From Pseudonocardia sp. HH130630-07 (lineage in GTDB: Bacteria > Actinomycetota > Actinomycetes > Mycobacteriales > Pseudonocardiaceae), in NCBI RefSeq assembly GCF_001698125.1, contig NZ_CP013855.1:248001-312000 (forward strand): a stretch of DNA of 64,000 nt, read 5' to 3'. The notes beneath the pieces were generated by a model. That model worked only from the letters and a program-made list of their open reading frames with translations, searched no databases and had not been told where the DNA came from. Below are positions 44,709 through 53,952 of this stretch, piece by piece. The position numbers and the translations under genes are program-made. The stretch's first letter is position 1; each line of letters starts with the position of its first letter.

Positions 44709-45606
44709 CTAGGGTGTGTCTCCCAATGCGCGGAGCCAGGTGACGATTGCCTTCAGGACGGCGCCGCCGCGGAAGGTCAGGGCGAGCTTGTCGTAACGGG
44801 TGGCCAGCCCGCGCCACTGCTTGACGTGGCAGAACCCGCGCTCGACGACGTTGCGGTTTCGGTAGTCGACCGGATCGAATGCGGGCGGTCGGCCACCGCG
44901 TGAGCCCCGTCGTTTGCGGTGTCCCTGCTGGTCAGAGGGCTCCGGAATGACAGCGATGATCCGGCGCTCGCGCAGGTGCCGGCGGATCGCGCGTGAGGAG
45001 TAGGCCTTGTCCGCGCGCACGCGTTCAGGCCGGGTCCGGGGTCGTCCCGGGCCCGGTCGGGCGATGCTCAGGCGCGCCATCAGGTGCGGAAACATTGGCG
45101 AGTCGCCGCCCTGGCCGGGGCCGAGGAGGACCACCAGCGGGCGGCCGTGCCCGTCAACGAGCTGGTGGATCTTCGTCGACAGCCCTCCGCGGGACCGTCC
45201 CAGCGCGTGATCTGCTGGTTCGGCGAGCAGATTCGTGTAGTTCGATCCGGCCCCCTGTGTCGCGCTTGAGGGTCGCGGCGTGCTGGTGGGCACGGATGAT
45301 CGTGGAGTCCACGCTGACCGCCCACCCGAGCACCTCGGCGGCGTCGGCCTCGACCAGAAGAGCAGCCAGGATGTGGTCCCAGGTGCCGTCGCCGCTGTAG
45401 CGGCGGTGCCGCTTCCACAACGTCTGCCACGGCCCGAACTCGGCTGGGACGTCGCGCCAGGGAAGCCCGCACCGATACCGGTAGATGATCCCCTCGATCA
45501 CCCGGCGGTCATCGCGGAACGGGCACCCGCGACGACCCTCGGAGGAGGGCAACAGCGGCGCCAGACGGGCCCACTGGGCATCAGTCAGGACAGCGGTACG
45601 CGGCAC
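44709..45606 (-). CDS. IS5-family transposase in two frames, copy 2
   Basis: Same layout as 30517-31414: an N-terminal frame 45154-45606 and a C-terminal frame to 44709, joined by the same GGGGGC slippage site. A few substitutions differ (VIEGIIYR for VLEGIIYR; VVERGF for VVECGF). The copy here has the Arg that is usual in the family; the other copy has Cys. Confidence 0.88.
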
Positions 45607-45653
45607 CGATCAAGCATCGCGCACCCCGGTCCGCCTATCTGGGAGACACGCCC
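44712..45653 (-). mobile_element. IS5 (IS427-group) element, copy 2
   Basis: The 942-bp element is nearly identical to the one at 30520-31461, with TA on each side (44710-44711 and 45654-45655). It cuts the 5' part of a resolvase gene. Confidence 0.92.
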
Positions 45654-45704
45654 TAGTAGAAGCATCTGTGAGTGATGGCATCGGACCTTGTGGGTTCAGC
45701 CAAG

Positions 45705-46351
45705 GATGAGACACCCCTGGTGGGCGGCTGGTGTTCCACTTCCTGGCGGCCCTGGCCGAGTACGACCGCGAGATGATTGTCGACGGTACCCTCGACGGGC
45801 TCGCCGCCGCACGGGCCCGCGGCCGCGTCGGCGGACGGCCGGCGGCGCTGTCGCAGCGCCAGCTCGACACCGCCCAGCAGATGTACGACACCGGCCAGCA
45901 CACCGTCGAAGAGATCGCCGACACCTTCCGGGTCGGGCGCAGCACTCTCTACCGGGCCCTGTACGCCTACGGCGACGGCCGGGACTGCGCGCTGGTCGTC
46001 TACCGCAACGCCCGCCCGAAGATCGACCACACCAACCGCCGCTACGGCGAGACCGGCGTCGGCGAACGCGCCCAGCTCGACGCCGACCGCAAGTGGTTCC
46101 CGATCGCCCCCGCCCGCCGGGCCCGGCTCAAGGCGATCGTCTACGTCGTCGACGGCACCGTCGCCCGCGTCCGCGCTGTCCACCCGGATCCTGCCGCGTG
46201 GGACGCCGACGACCGCGACTACGCCGACGTCCCCGTCGGCCCACCCTTGACCGACCTGCAGATCACCCGGCAGCTCCCCACCCTCGGGATCATGCTCGGC
46301 CAAGCGCGCCCGCACCTGCGCGGCAAGATCCGCGAGTACCTCACCTTGTGA
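45705..46351 (+). pseudogene. Serine resolvase C-terminal part fused to an unknown domain
   Basis: The frame starts DTPGGRLVFHFLAALAEYDREMI, the end of the resolvase catalytic domain, followed by GLAAARARGRVGGRP and a Hin-type helix-turn-helix (TVEEIADTFRVGRSTLYRAL). The catalytic Ser part is lost to the IS5 copy. It continues without a stop into about 130 residues of a different domain (RLKAIVYVVDGTVARVRAVHPD, PLTDLQITRQLPTLGIMLGQARPHLRGKIREYLTL). That domain is known to me only as an actinobacterial plasmid protein of unknown role. Confidence 0.65.
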
Positions 46352-46386
46352 TGCCGCCGGGTCGGTGGCACCTCATCTCACGGTTC

Positions 46387-47010
46387 TTACCGATACCCCA
46401 TGACCCGCCCGACCCGCTTGTGGTTGACCCGCTCGGCGCCAGGCTGGTTGTTGAGCTCTGCGGTGATCCGCGGACGCCCACACGTGCGGTCGCCGTCGTG
46501 CACGACCCGGATCCTGGCCGCGAGAGCGGCGTCGGCGGCGGCGCGGGCGGCCCGGCCAGGGGCCGCCTTCTGCCAGGCGTAGAAGGAGGAACGTCGCACG
46601 TCGAGTAGTGCGCACAACCGCTTCACCGTCCAGCCCGGGCGCGGGCTGGAGGTCGTGTCGTGGTGGTCGGCGACGAACTGGAAGCGGGTCACCAGTTCGT
46701 CTCGCCGGCGAAATACTTGGCCGCCTGGCGCAGGATCTCGCGTTCGGTCTCGAGCTTGGTCTTCTCCGTCCGCAACGCCTTGTTCTCCGCCTCCAGACGG
46801 GCCAGGCGCTGTTCGGACGTCTCATCGGCAACCGGGAGCCGCGCCGGGCCTCTCCCGCGGCGGACGGGCCGACCGCGGGCTACGGGTGCGGGTGCCGTCC
46901 GGGGCGGTGCGGGTGCCCAGGTTGTCCAGCCACAACGCGAGGGTGGTGCGCTCGACGCCCAGATCGTCGTCGTCGGTCAGGCCGAGCGATTTTCTGGTGT
47001 CCTCCTCGAC
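46387..47010 (-). pseudogene. IS3-family fragment
   Basis: From right to left on the minus strand: the end of orfA (DDDDLGVERTTLALWLDNLGTRTAPDG, then in another frame RLARLEAENKALRTEKTKLETEREILRQAAKYFAGETNW), and the start of orfB (FQFVADHH, WTVKRLCALLDVRRSSFYAWQ, RITAELN, VNHKRVGRVM). OrfB stops at about 46387 and has no catalytic core. It differs from the IS3 at 1560-2845. Confidence 0.78.
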
Positions 47011-47015
47011 TCCGC

Positions 47016-48911
47016 CTACCCGAATACCTCGCCAGCCTCCTGGAGCGCGCTGTCGAAGAAGTCATCGAGCGCGTTCGGGGCGTCGAGCGGTACGACGTGC
47101 GCGATGTACTGGTCCGGGCGCACGAGTACGGCACACCCGGCATCCCGGTCGACGCCGCGAAGGTCGAACACGTCCCCTCGGACGGGATCGGGGCAGAACG
47201 CCTTCTCGTGGTCGAGGAGGCCCCACCGCCCCTTCCGCGGACGCAGGAACGGCGGCAGCTCATCGGTCTCGACGTCGTGGTGGTGCTGCTGGAGGACACC
47301 CCGCACATCGAGCATGGAGTCCGGCGCGGCACCGCGCGGAGTGAACCGCCGCACGAGCTCCTCCACCCGGACCCCGAACGCGGCGAAGGCTCCGCCCGGC
47401 GCCACGCCCGCGCGGTCGGCGAACACGTACAGCCGCCATGCCCCGTCCGCCCGGGCGATGTGCCCGAGGTGCACGGGTTTCGCGTCGGCTAGACGAACCA
47501 CGGGTGCCGAGTGGAACCGGGTGCCGACCTCGAATCCGGTGGCAAGGTGCTGTGCGGGGGTCGCGGCGGTGATCATCGACGGCGCGTAGCGGACCCCCAT
47601 ACCCGCGGTGTAGCGGCCCTGCTCGCGGAAGTAGCGCTGAAACTTCTCCGGGTCGGCGTCGGGCGCCGTGCTGAACAGGGTGGCGAACTCCCGGTCGAAG
47701 TCGATCAGCTGCTGGGCAACCCCCTGCCGTTCCGCCGAGTAGGTCCGGAGCAGCTCCGGTCGCGCACGCCCGCGGAGAACCGCACCCAGCTTCCAGCCGA
47801 GGTTCCACGCGTCGGCCATCGACACGTTCATGCCCTGCCCCGCCTTAGCACTGTGGGTGTGACACGCGTCCCCCGCGATGAACACTCGGGGCAGCGACTC
47901 CGGCTCGGCCTTCGGCACGTTGTCGAAGCGGGAACACAACCGCTGCCCGATCTCGTAGACTGACCACCAGCCGACGTCGTGCACCGTCACCGCGTACGGG
48001 TGCAGGATCCGGTTGGCCACGGCCGCCAGCTTTTCCGGGGTGACGGTGCGGTCGCGCAGCATGTCCCGGTCCCGCTCGTTGTCCAGCTCGATGTAGAGCC
48101 GCACGAGGTGGCCGCCCTCACGGGGGATGACGAGGATGCTCCCCTCGTCCGCGGACTGCACCGCACACTTGAGCCTGATGTCGGGGAAGTTAGTGTCGAC
48201 CAGCACGTCCATCACCCCCCACGAGGTGTCGGTCGTGTCACCCTCCAGGCTCAGGCCTAGCGCGGAACGCGTGCTGCTGCGCGAGCCGTCGCACCCCACG
48301 ACGTAGCGCGCGTGGATCGTCGAGATCTCGCCCGTCTCGACTCCGTCGACGACGTGGGCGAGGGTCGCCACGACGGGGTGCTCCGGGTCGTCGTCCACCT
48401 CGACCGTGGACAGGTGGAGTCCGTAGTAGGGTTCGGTCCGTCGAGCCGAGCGCGCCAGATAATCCCGCAGGTAGGCGAGCAACCGCGCCTGATTGACGAC
48501 CATGTGTGGCATCTCGGACAGCCCCTCCTCGACGTCCGGGATGCGCCCGGTACGGACGATCCGTCCGGGTTCGTCGGGGGACGGGCGCCAGAACGCGACC
48601 TCGTTGACCTGGTAGCCTTCGCCAATGAGCCGGTCGGCGATCCCGAACGCCTCGAACATCTCCACCGTGCGGCAGGCGACCCCGTCAGCCTGGCCGACCT
48701 CGATGGGGCCATCCCTACGATCGACGACAACCGTGTCGATCTCGGCGAACGCGGCCAGCTGGGCCGCCAGCACGAGACCCGCGGGCCCAGCGCCGACGAC
48801 CAGCACGTCGGTCGAGGTGGGCGGTGTCGACGGACGGGTAGAGGCTGCGGGGTGCGCAGTCTCTACGAACGGGTCCCCCGGTCGGTAGCCGTCGATGTAG
48901 AACTGGGCCAT
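47016..48911 (-). CDS. FAD-dependent aromatic hydroxylase (3-hydroxybenzoate/phenol monooxygenase type)
   Basis: The 631-residue product starts MAQFYIDGYRPGDPF, close to the start of 3-hydroxybenzoate 4-monooxygenase (MobA). It has the GxGxxG fold VLVVGAGPAGLVLAAQLA, the DG motif CDGSRSSTRSALG and the GD motif VFIAGDACHTHSAKAGQGMNVSMADAWNLGWKL, followed by a C-terminal thioredoxin-like domain. It hydroxylates an aromatic ring with NAD(P)H and O2, probably giving a catechol or protocatechuate. It is the last gene of the IclR-controlled cluster. The long open frame upstream of 48911 is a shadow. Confidence 0.88.
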   Translation of the reverse strand: MAQFYIDGYRPGDPFVETAHPAASTRPSTPPTSTDVLVVGAGPAGLVLAAQLAAFAEIDTVVVDRRDGPIEVGQADGVACRTVEMFEAFGIADRLIGEGYQVNEVAFWRPSPDEPGRIVRTGRIPDVEEGLSEMPHMVVNQARLLAYLRDYLARSARRTEPYYGLHLSTVEVDDDPEHPVVATLAHVVDGVETGEISTIHARYVVGCDGSRSSTRSALGLSLEGDTTDTSWGVMDVLVDTNFPDIRLKCAVQSADEGSILVIPREGGHLVRLYIELDNERDRDMLRDRTVTPEKLAAVANRILHPYAVTVHDVGWWSVYEIGQRLCSRFDNVPKAEPESLPRVFIAGDACHTHSAKAGQGMNVSMADAWNLGWKLGAVLRGRARPELLRTYSAERQGVAQQLIDFDREFATLFSTAPDADPEKFQRYFREQGRYTAGMGVRYAPSMITAATPAQHLATGFEVGTRFHSAPVVRLADAKPVHLGHIARADGAWRLYVFADRAGVAPGGAFAAFGVRVEELVRRFTPRGAAPDSMLDVRGVLQQHHHDVETDELPPFLRPRKGRWGLLDHEKAFCPDPVRGDVFDLRGVDRDAGCAVLVRPDQYIAHVVPLDAPNALDDFFDSALQEAGEVFG

Positions 48912-49000
48912 CACTGCTCCTGAGGTGATCGTCCGGCGTCGCGGACGGGTGTCGGTCTGCTCGATGCGACTGTCTGCTCCGCTGGGTGGGGACGCAGGTC

Positions 49001-49990
49001 TTACAGCCGGACGAGGATCCGGCCGCGCACCGAGCCCTCCTCCATGACGGTGTGGGCCTTTGCCGCGTCCGCGAGGGTGAACGTCGCGCCGATCCGGCTC
49101 CGCAGCGAGTCGGCTGCGAGTGCGGCGTTGATCCGCGCCGCCGCGTCCGCGAGATCGGGGACCGAGGCGTTGCTGATCGCGAATCCCCGCAGGCTCGTGT
49201 CTCGGAGGTAGAGCTGTCCGATGGGAATGGTGGGTGTGGCGCGCAGACCCGACATCACGACGACTCGCCCGCGGAGTCGCAGGAGCGGCAGGGACAGCGC
49301 GAAGTCGTTCTGCCCGCTGTTGTCCCACCACACGTCGAATCCGCCGGGCGCGGCCGCGAGGAGACGATCGGTGAGGTCGTCGGCGTCGTACGGGAGGACA
49401 GCGTCCGCGCCCAGCGCCGTGCACCAGTCCTCGTCCTCCCGGGCCGCGGTCGCCACCACCCGGGCACCCGCGGCGACCGCGAGCTGGACGACCGCTCCGC
49501 CGACCGCTCCGCCGGCGCCCGCCACGAACACTGTCTCCCCAGCCCCGAGGGCGGCCTCGCGGAACAAGCCGATCGCCGCCGTCGCCCCGGCGTGGACGAC
49601 CGGCGCGACATCGTCGGGCGACACCCCGTCCGGGACAGGATAGACCCGGTCGACGGTGACCGTGACGTACTCGGAGTAGGTCCCCTGGCGACCGTCGTAC
49701 CCCGCGCTGTTGCACCAGACCCGATCACCGACGGCGAAGGTCGACACGGCGTCGCCCGCGTCGACCACCGTCCCGACGACGTCTCGTCCGATGACGAAGG
49801 GGAACGGGGTGCGCGTCCGGTAGGCGCCGGAGCGCACGAAGAGGTCGACGTGGTTGACGGTGCTGGCCGCCGCCTCGATCACGACGTCCGTCGGGCCGGG
49901 CCGAGCCACCGGGAGCCTCCCGATCTCAATGCGCTCCGCCCCACCCGTCGCTGTGATGAAGGCGGCTCGCATGCTCTTGGGGATCGTCAC
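49001..49990 (-). CDS. Zinc-independent quinone oxidoreductase-like dehydrogenase (MDR)
   Basis: The 329-residue medium-chain dehydrogenase has the groES-like half (FPFVIGRDVVGTVVDAGDAVSTFAVGDRVW) and the NADPH-binding half (VFVAGAGGAVGGAVVQLAVAAGARVVATA). Zinc-ligand Cys are absent, as in quinone oxidoreductases and enoyl reductases. GTG 49990 overlaps the stop of the preceding gene as GTGA. It probably handles a ring-cleavage or quinone intermediate, inferred from the neighbouring hydroxylase. Confidence 0.85.
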   Translation of the reverse strand: MTIPKSMRAAFITATGGAERIEIGRLPVARPGPTDVVIEAAASTVNHVDLFVRSGAYRTRTPFPFVIGRDVVGTVVDAGDAVSTFAVGDRVWCNSAGYDGRQGTYSEYVTVTVDRVYPVPDGVSPDDVAPVVHAGATAAIGLFREAALGAGETVFVAGAGGAVGGAVVQLAVAAGARVVATAAREDEDWCTALGADAVLPYDADDLTDRLLAAAPGGFDVWWDNSGQNDFALSLPLLRLRGRVVVMSGLRATPTIPIGQLYLRDTSLRGFAISNASVPDLADAAARINAALAADSLRSRIGATFTLADAAKAHTVMEEGSVRGRILVRL

Positions 49991-50493
49991 CGGTCCGTCG
50001 CCTTCGCTGCCGGCGGTGGCCCGAGCGGAACCTCGGCGAGGGTCGTCCGGTAGCGCTCCTCCCATCCGGCGGTGAGGGCGCTCTGCTCGGCGTTGCCCGA
50101 GGTATAGGCCGGGGACAGGATGGGACGAACCCGATCCACCTTTACCAGCACCACCTCGTTCGCCGGATAGCCGGGTCCATTGAGGTCGAGCAGCCAGGCG
50201 TTGAGCCAGTCGTACTCGGGCGAGCCCGGACCGGCAAAGCTCGCCTCGCCCTTGAAGCGATACCCGCGGCGGCTGAACACGTCGAGGACGTTGATCTCGA
50301 TCCGAGGGTCACGGCGCAGGTTCGCCACGGTGGTCGGGGAGCCGATGTCCATGAAGACGAGGTGCTCGTCGTCGTAGACACGCAACGAGCCCTTCGGCGA
50401 GAGGTTTGGGGACCCGTCCTCGCAGACCGTGGCGGCGAAGGCGAGCCACGCTCGCGCGACGACGTTCCGCATGTCCTGATCGATAATTGCCAT
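49987..50493 (-). CDS. Pyridoxamine 5'-phosphate oxidase-like flavin protein
   Basis: The 168-residue split-barrel protein has LAFAATVCEDGSPNLSPKGSLRVYDDEHLVFMDIGSPTTVANLRRDPRIEINVLD, the FMN/F420-binding part of the family. It might be a small flavin reductase or a redox partner for the hydroxylase encoded downstream. It lies between the MFS gene and the dehydrogenase and is coupled to the latter. Confidence 0.8.
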   Translation of the reverse strand: MAIIDQDMRNVVARAWLAFAATVCEDGSPNLSPKGSLRVYDDEHLVFMDIGSPTTVANLRRDPRIEINVLDVFSRRGYRFKGEASFAGPGSPEYDWLNAWLLDLNGPGYPANEVVLVKVDRVRPILSPAYTSGNAEQSALTAGWEERYRTTLAEVPLGPPPAAKATDR

Positions 50494-50530
50494 GGTTCTC
50501 TCCTTCATCAGTGGCGCGAGTGACCGCGGT

Positions 50531-51999
50531 CTAGTACTGCAACGGCACTCGCTCGTTTCCGCAGGCCAACGACTCGTGGGACGTAGCGGTGGCGAGTGCT
50601 CGAAGTGCCCAGCCCAGCTCGATGAGCAGGTGATCGGCGAGCTCCCAGGACTGAGAGCCACTCGGCGTCTCGTCGAGTGCCGTTGCAGTACTAACGGCGC
50701 CGTCGTCGTTGCCCAGGGCGTCCGCCGTGTCGGGGCCAGGCGCCGCATGGCCGCCGAGGTCGGCGTCTTTGGTCTCGGGGCCGAGCGCGGCACCCGCGAC
50801 CACCATAAGGCCGCCGAGCGCCAGGAACACCAGGGGTCAAACCCGTAGGGCATGACCGACGAGAGGCCGGCCTGGTAGAATGACGGGATGATCACCTCGG
50901 TGGTGTAGCCGAGCCCGTAGGCGCTGGACCGGACGCCGACGTGGAAGCGCTCGATGATGTAGGTGCTCACCACCGCGTAGATCGAGACCACGACGAGGAC
51001 GAGGAGCACCACCACCACGACACCCACCGCGCCGACTCCGCGAATCTGGCCACTCGCGATCAGCCAGAACAGCAGAGGGGACGCCGCCGCGATCGAGAAC
51101 CCGCTGGTCAGCAGGAAGGGCTTACGGCCGATGCGCTGCGAGAGTGCTCCCGCACCTACGTAACCCGCAGCAAGCACCGCATAGGCGACGACGAGGACCA
51201 GAGTGGACTGAACGCTGGTGAGCCCGGCCGCCGAGCGCAGGACGCCGGGAAGGACCGCGCCGATCATGTTGAACACGAGCCATACACCGGACATCAGGAC
51301 GAAGACCTGAAGGAAGCCGCGCAGGTTGCGGCCGCTCATCAGTTCGGCGAGTGGCGAACGCTCCGGGCGCTTGCCCTTCTCCTGCGTCCACGCATCGGAC
51401 TCGTCGACGTTGCGCGCGTACCAGACCGCCCGGCCCACGGCGAGCAGGGCGCCGATGACGAAGGGGATCCGCCAGCCCCACAGGACGTACGGCGAGTCCG
51501 GCCCGCACGCGGGGATGACCAGCAGGATCCCGAGGGTCAACAGGGCGATGGCGCAGTACGCCAGCGGGAAGCCGGTCATGATGACCGCGCCGTTGATGCC
51601 CCGCCGGTCGCGTGGGCTCTGCTCCAACGCCAGCGGCGTGGCCACCGTGTACTGCCCACCCAGGTAGATCCCGTCGATGAACCGGAGGGCCACCAGCAGG
51701 ACGACCGCGCTCACCCCGAGAGTGCCGTAGCCGGGGAGCAGGGCGATCGCGAGCGTGCACAGCCCGAACCCGTAGAGCGAGATGATCGTGACCCGCCGAC
51801 GGCCGTGCCGATCAGCGAGGTGGCCGAAGACGAGCGCGCCCAGCGGGCGACCGAGCAGCGTGGCGACGAAGATCGCCGCAGTGATGATCCGGGTCGTCGA
51901 CTCGGATATGCCGGCGGACAGTCCGACCTGGGCCCCGAGTCGGGCCTTCCGGGCCTGTCCGGGATCGCGAGCCGGGCTGGGCGAGGGGGACTCCGCCAT
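50531..51999 (-). pseudogene. MFS (MHS-type) transporter, frameshifted and with a MITE tail
   Basis: From ATG 51999 the frame has LGRPLGALVFGHLADRHGRRRVTIIS (the MFS loop 2-3 motif), several helices and YGFDP, where it shifts by one base at about 50834. The other frame continues VFLALGGLMVVAGAALGPETKDAD and runs on through the 162-bp inverted-repeat element to a stop at its far end. The first helix of the usual MHS N-terminus (WYDFF-type) is also missing between QVGLSAG and STTRIIT. It would have imported an aromatic acid. Confidence 0.75.
50532..50693. mobile_element. 162-bp MITE-like element, second family
   Basis: TAGTACTGCAACGGCACTCG (50532-50551) and its perfect complement (50674-50693) bound 162 bp with no intact gene. 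The terminal TA may be a target duplication. It forms the 3' tail of the MFS frame. Confidence 0.75.
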
Positions 52000-52107
52000 T
52001 GGGGCCACTCCGGTCTGAGAGGGAAGGTTCGTGGAGCGGCGCCGGCTACACCGGCGCGCTCGTCGAGAGCGATCCCAGTAGAGACAACGAGCGCCACGGC
52101 GTACACA

Positions 52108-52128
52108 GTATTCCGCTGTGAAGAATAC
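52108..52128. promoter_or_regulatory. IclR-type operator upstream of the MFS gene
   Basis: GTATTCCGCTGTGAAGAATA plus C is an inverted repeat (GTATTC/GAATAC, spacer 9) between the IclR and MFS genes. Read on the minus strand it shares TTCTTCACAGC(G/A)GAATA with the site at 52952. Confidence 0.7.
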
Positions 52129-52188
52129 ATGCTTCGTTCCAAAATCGTCGTAGGCAGGGCGGGCATCCGGTCTTCGCCGCCAGATCAC

Positions 52189-52959
52189 CTATGTCGTCGT
52201 CACCTCACGGGTGGCCGCGGCGGCCTCGAGATCACGAGCGATGCCGTCGGCCGTCGCCCTGATCTCCTGCACCCAGTCCGACAGCAGGTCCTTGCGGTAC
52301 CGAGCGGTCGGCATGGCCAACGAGATCGCGATGGGCATCGACCCCGCCGAGACCGTGACTAGACAGCCGATCGCTGTCAAGCCCGTCTCGGTGAGCCCAT
52401 CGTTCAACGCGAAACCCTGCCTGCGGATCCGGCGGATGCCACGGAGCAGCGCCTCCACGTCGTCGACTCCGGAGTCGGCGGACTCGTACAGGGCACGCAG
52501 TGCGTCCGGCGCCATCGTGGCGAGAACCGCACGTCCTCCGGAGGCGAGATGGGCGGGGAGGACTCGTCCCTCCCGATCTCCCACTCGCAGGGCCTGGTCA
52601 CACTCCACGCTGGCGACGAACCGCGCCTGGTCGGCAGTGACGACGAGGAGGTTGCTGGTCTCCGAAGTCCTCGCGGTGAGGCCCTCCAGGCGCGGGAGCG
52701 CGATCCTGCGGAGTTCGGCGAGCGGCTCGGTGACGGGATGTGCACTCAGCACCGGCCCGGAAACGTAACGCCGGTCCTCGTTCTGCTCGGCGAAGTCCCG
52801 GTACACCAGCATCGAGAGCAGGCGGTGTGCGGTCGAACGGGCGACGCCGATCCGCTCCGCCGCATCCGTGACTCGCAGTGGACCCTCCTGCTGCAGGATC
52901 GTGGCGAGGCGCAGGGCGTGGTCCACCGACTCGATCCCATACGCCGGCTTGTTCTTCAC
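52189..52959 (-). CDS. IclR-family regulator
   Basis: The 256-residue product has the IclR winged helix (LRVTDAAERIGVARSTAHRLLSMLVYRDFAEQ) and an effector domain with GRVLPAHLASGGRAVLATM and RRIRRQGFALNDGL, then AIGCLVTVSAGSMPIAISLAMP. IclR proteins sense aromatic or small-acid metabolites and control neighbouring catabolic genes. It starts at GTG 52959, inside its own candidate operator, and heads the minus-strand cluster. Confidence 0.9.
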   Translation of the reverse strand: MKNKPAYGIESVDHALRLATILQQEGPLRVTDAAERIGVARSTAHRLLSMLVYRDFAEQNEDRRYVSGPVLSAHPVTEPLAELRRIALPRLEGLTARTSETSNLLVVTADQARFVASVECDQALRVGDREGRVLPAHLASGGRAVLATMAPDALRALYESADSGVDDVEALLRGIRRIRRQGFALNDGLTETGLTAIGCLVTVSAGSMPIAISLAMPTARYRKDLLSDWVQEIRATADGIARDLEAAAATREVTTT

Positions 52960-52968
52960 AGCAGAATA
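52952..52968. promoter_or_regulatory. IclR operator over the regulator's start codon
   Basis: TTCTTCACAGCAGAATA matches the site at 52108-52128 in all but one position and overlaps the GTG start, which fits autorepression. Confidence 0.65.
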
Positions 52969-53020
52969 ATACAGCCGTAATGTGGTCGCTGAGAAGGACC
53001 CCGGCCCCGCATCCGCCTCA

Positions 53021-53943
53021 GAGCGTGTTTGAGAAGATCAGGTTGTAGGCGTGAACCTGCGTCGTTGCTGCCGCGTGGCGGGTCCGCCGCGGGCGAGGCG
53101 GCGGGTCATGGTGTTGATCGCGGCCCAGCGGATCATGGCTTCGGAGGTGGCCGGGTGGCGTTCGTAGTCGCGGGCCAGCCGGCGGTGGGCGGTCAGCCAC
53201 GCCAGGCTGCGTTCGACCGCCCACCGGCGCGGGATGACCACGAAACCTCGCTGGCCTGCGGGTTTACGCACGATCTCGATCGTTGTGCGCAGGAAGGTCT
53301 GTGCCCAGTCGACCAGGCGTCCGGCGAAGCCGGCGTCGGCGAAGATGAACCGCACCGCGGTGGCCAGGTAGGCGCCGAGCAGCGCGGTCTTCGCGCCGTC
53401 ACGGTCCTGGCGCCCGGCCGAGCAGACCATCACCGTCAGCAGCAACCCGAGTGTGTCGGTGACGATGAACCGCTTCCGGCCGTTGACCTTCTTCCCGGCA
53501 TCGTAGCCGCGCGACTGGGTGCCGACGGTGTCGGACCCTTTGACGCTCTGGGAGTCGATGATCCCCGCGCTCGGCTCGGGATCACGCCCTTCGGCCACCC
53601 GACCTGCCCGCGCACGATGGGCAGGATCTTCTCGGTGACCCGCTGCCGCTCCCACCGGTTGAAGTACCAGTACACCCTCTGCCAGGGCGGGAAGTCCGCC
53701 GGTAGCGCCCGCCACGCGCATCCGGCCCGGACCACGTAGAGGATCGCATCCACCACGTCACGACGCGGATGCTTCTCCGGGCGCCCTCCGGTCTCCGGCG
53801 CGGGCAACAAAAGCTCGACCACCGCCCACTGCTCGTCACTGGTGTCCGACGGGTACCGCCTACGACGTCGAGTCATCACCACCCACAGTGGATCACCACG
53901 GGCCTGTGGTCACGCAGACACGCCAACCCTTCTCCGCCGCCTC
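53021..53943 (-). mobile_element. IS5-family element
   Basis: The left end GAGCGTGTTTGAGAAG (53021) and the right end, read inward GAGGCGGCGGAGAAG (to 53943), are only partly alike; TCA occurs on both sides and may be the target duplication. It lies against the 3' end of the primase-helicase gene. The exact borders are uncertain by a few bases. Confidence 0.75.
53038..53882 (-). CDS. IS5-family transposase in two frames
   Basis: The first frame (53436-53882) begins MVMTRRRRRYPSDTSDEQWAVVELLLPAPE and gives the DUF4096 part (VVRAGCAWRALPADFPPWQRVYWYFNRW). The second (to 53038) holds GIIDSQSVKGSDTVG (first Asp), FIFADAGFAGRLVDW (second Asp) and WAVERSLAWLTAHRRLARDYER (Glu). The frames change near 53590-53620 at GGCCGAAGGGCG, which may be programmed slippage. 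Confidence 0.85.
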
Positions 53944-53952
53944 ATAACCAGA

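Noticed and set aside
47016-49715. An 899-codon open frame that extends the flavin monooxygenase upstream to 49715.
   Set aside because: The extra 268 codons run antiphase through the dehydrogenase gene, and the family start MAQFYIDGYRPGDP is at 48911.
33980-50714. A 24-base string starting CTAACGGCGCCGTCG is shared between 33980-34003 (end of the ParB-like gene) and 50691-50714 (right border of the second MITE).
   Set aside because: Both are GC-rich coding tails (Arg and Asp/Gly codons in different frames) with no further similarity on either side, so I regard it as probable coincidence or a very old trace.
49987-52188. A 733-codon open frame apparently fusing the MFS transporter and the pyridoxamine-oxidase-like protein.
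   Set aside because: The join is a product of the one-base shift near 50834; the middle segment has no protein-like character and the true MFS tail is in another frame.
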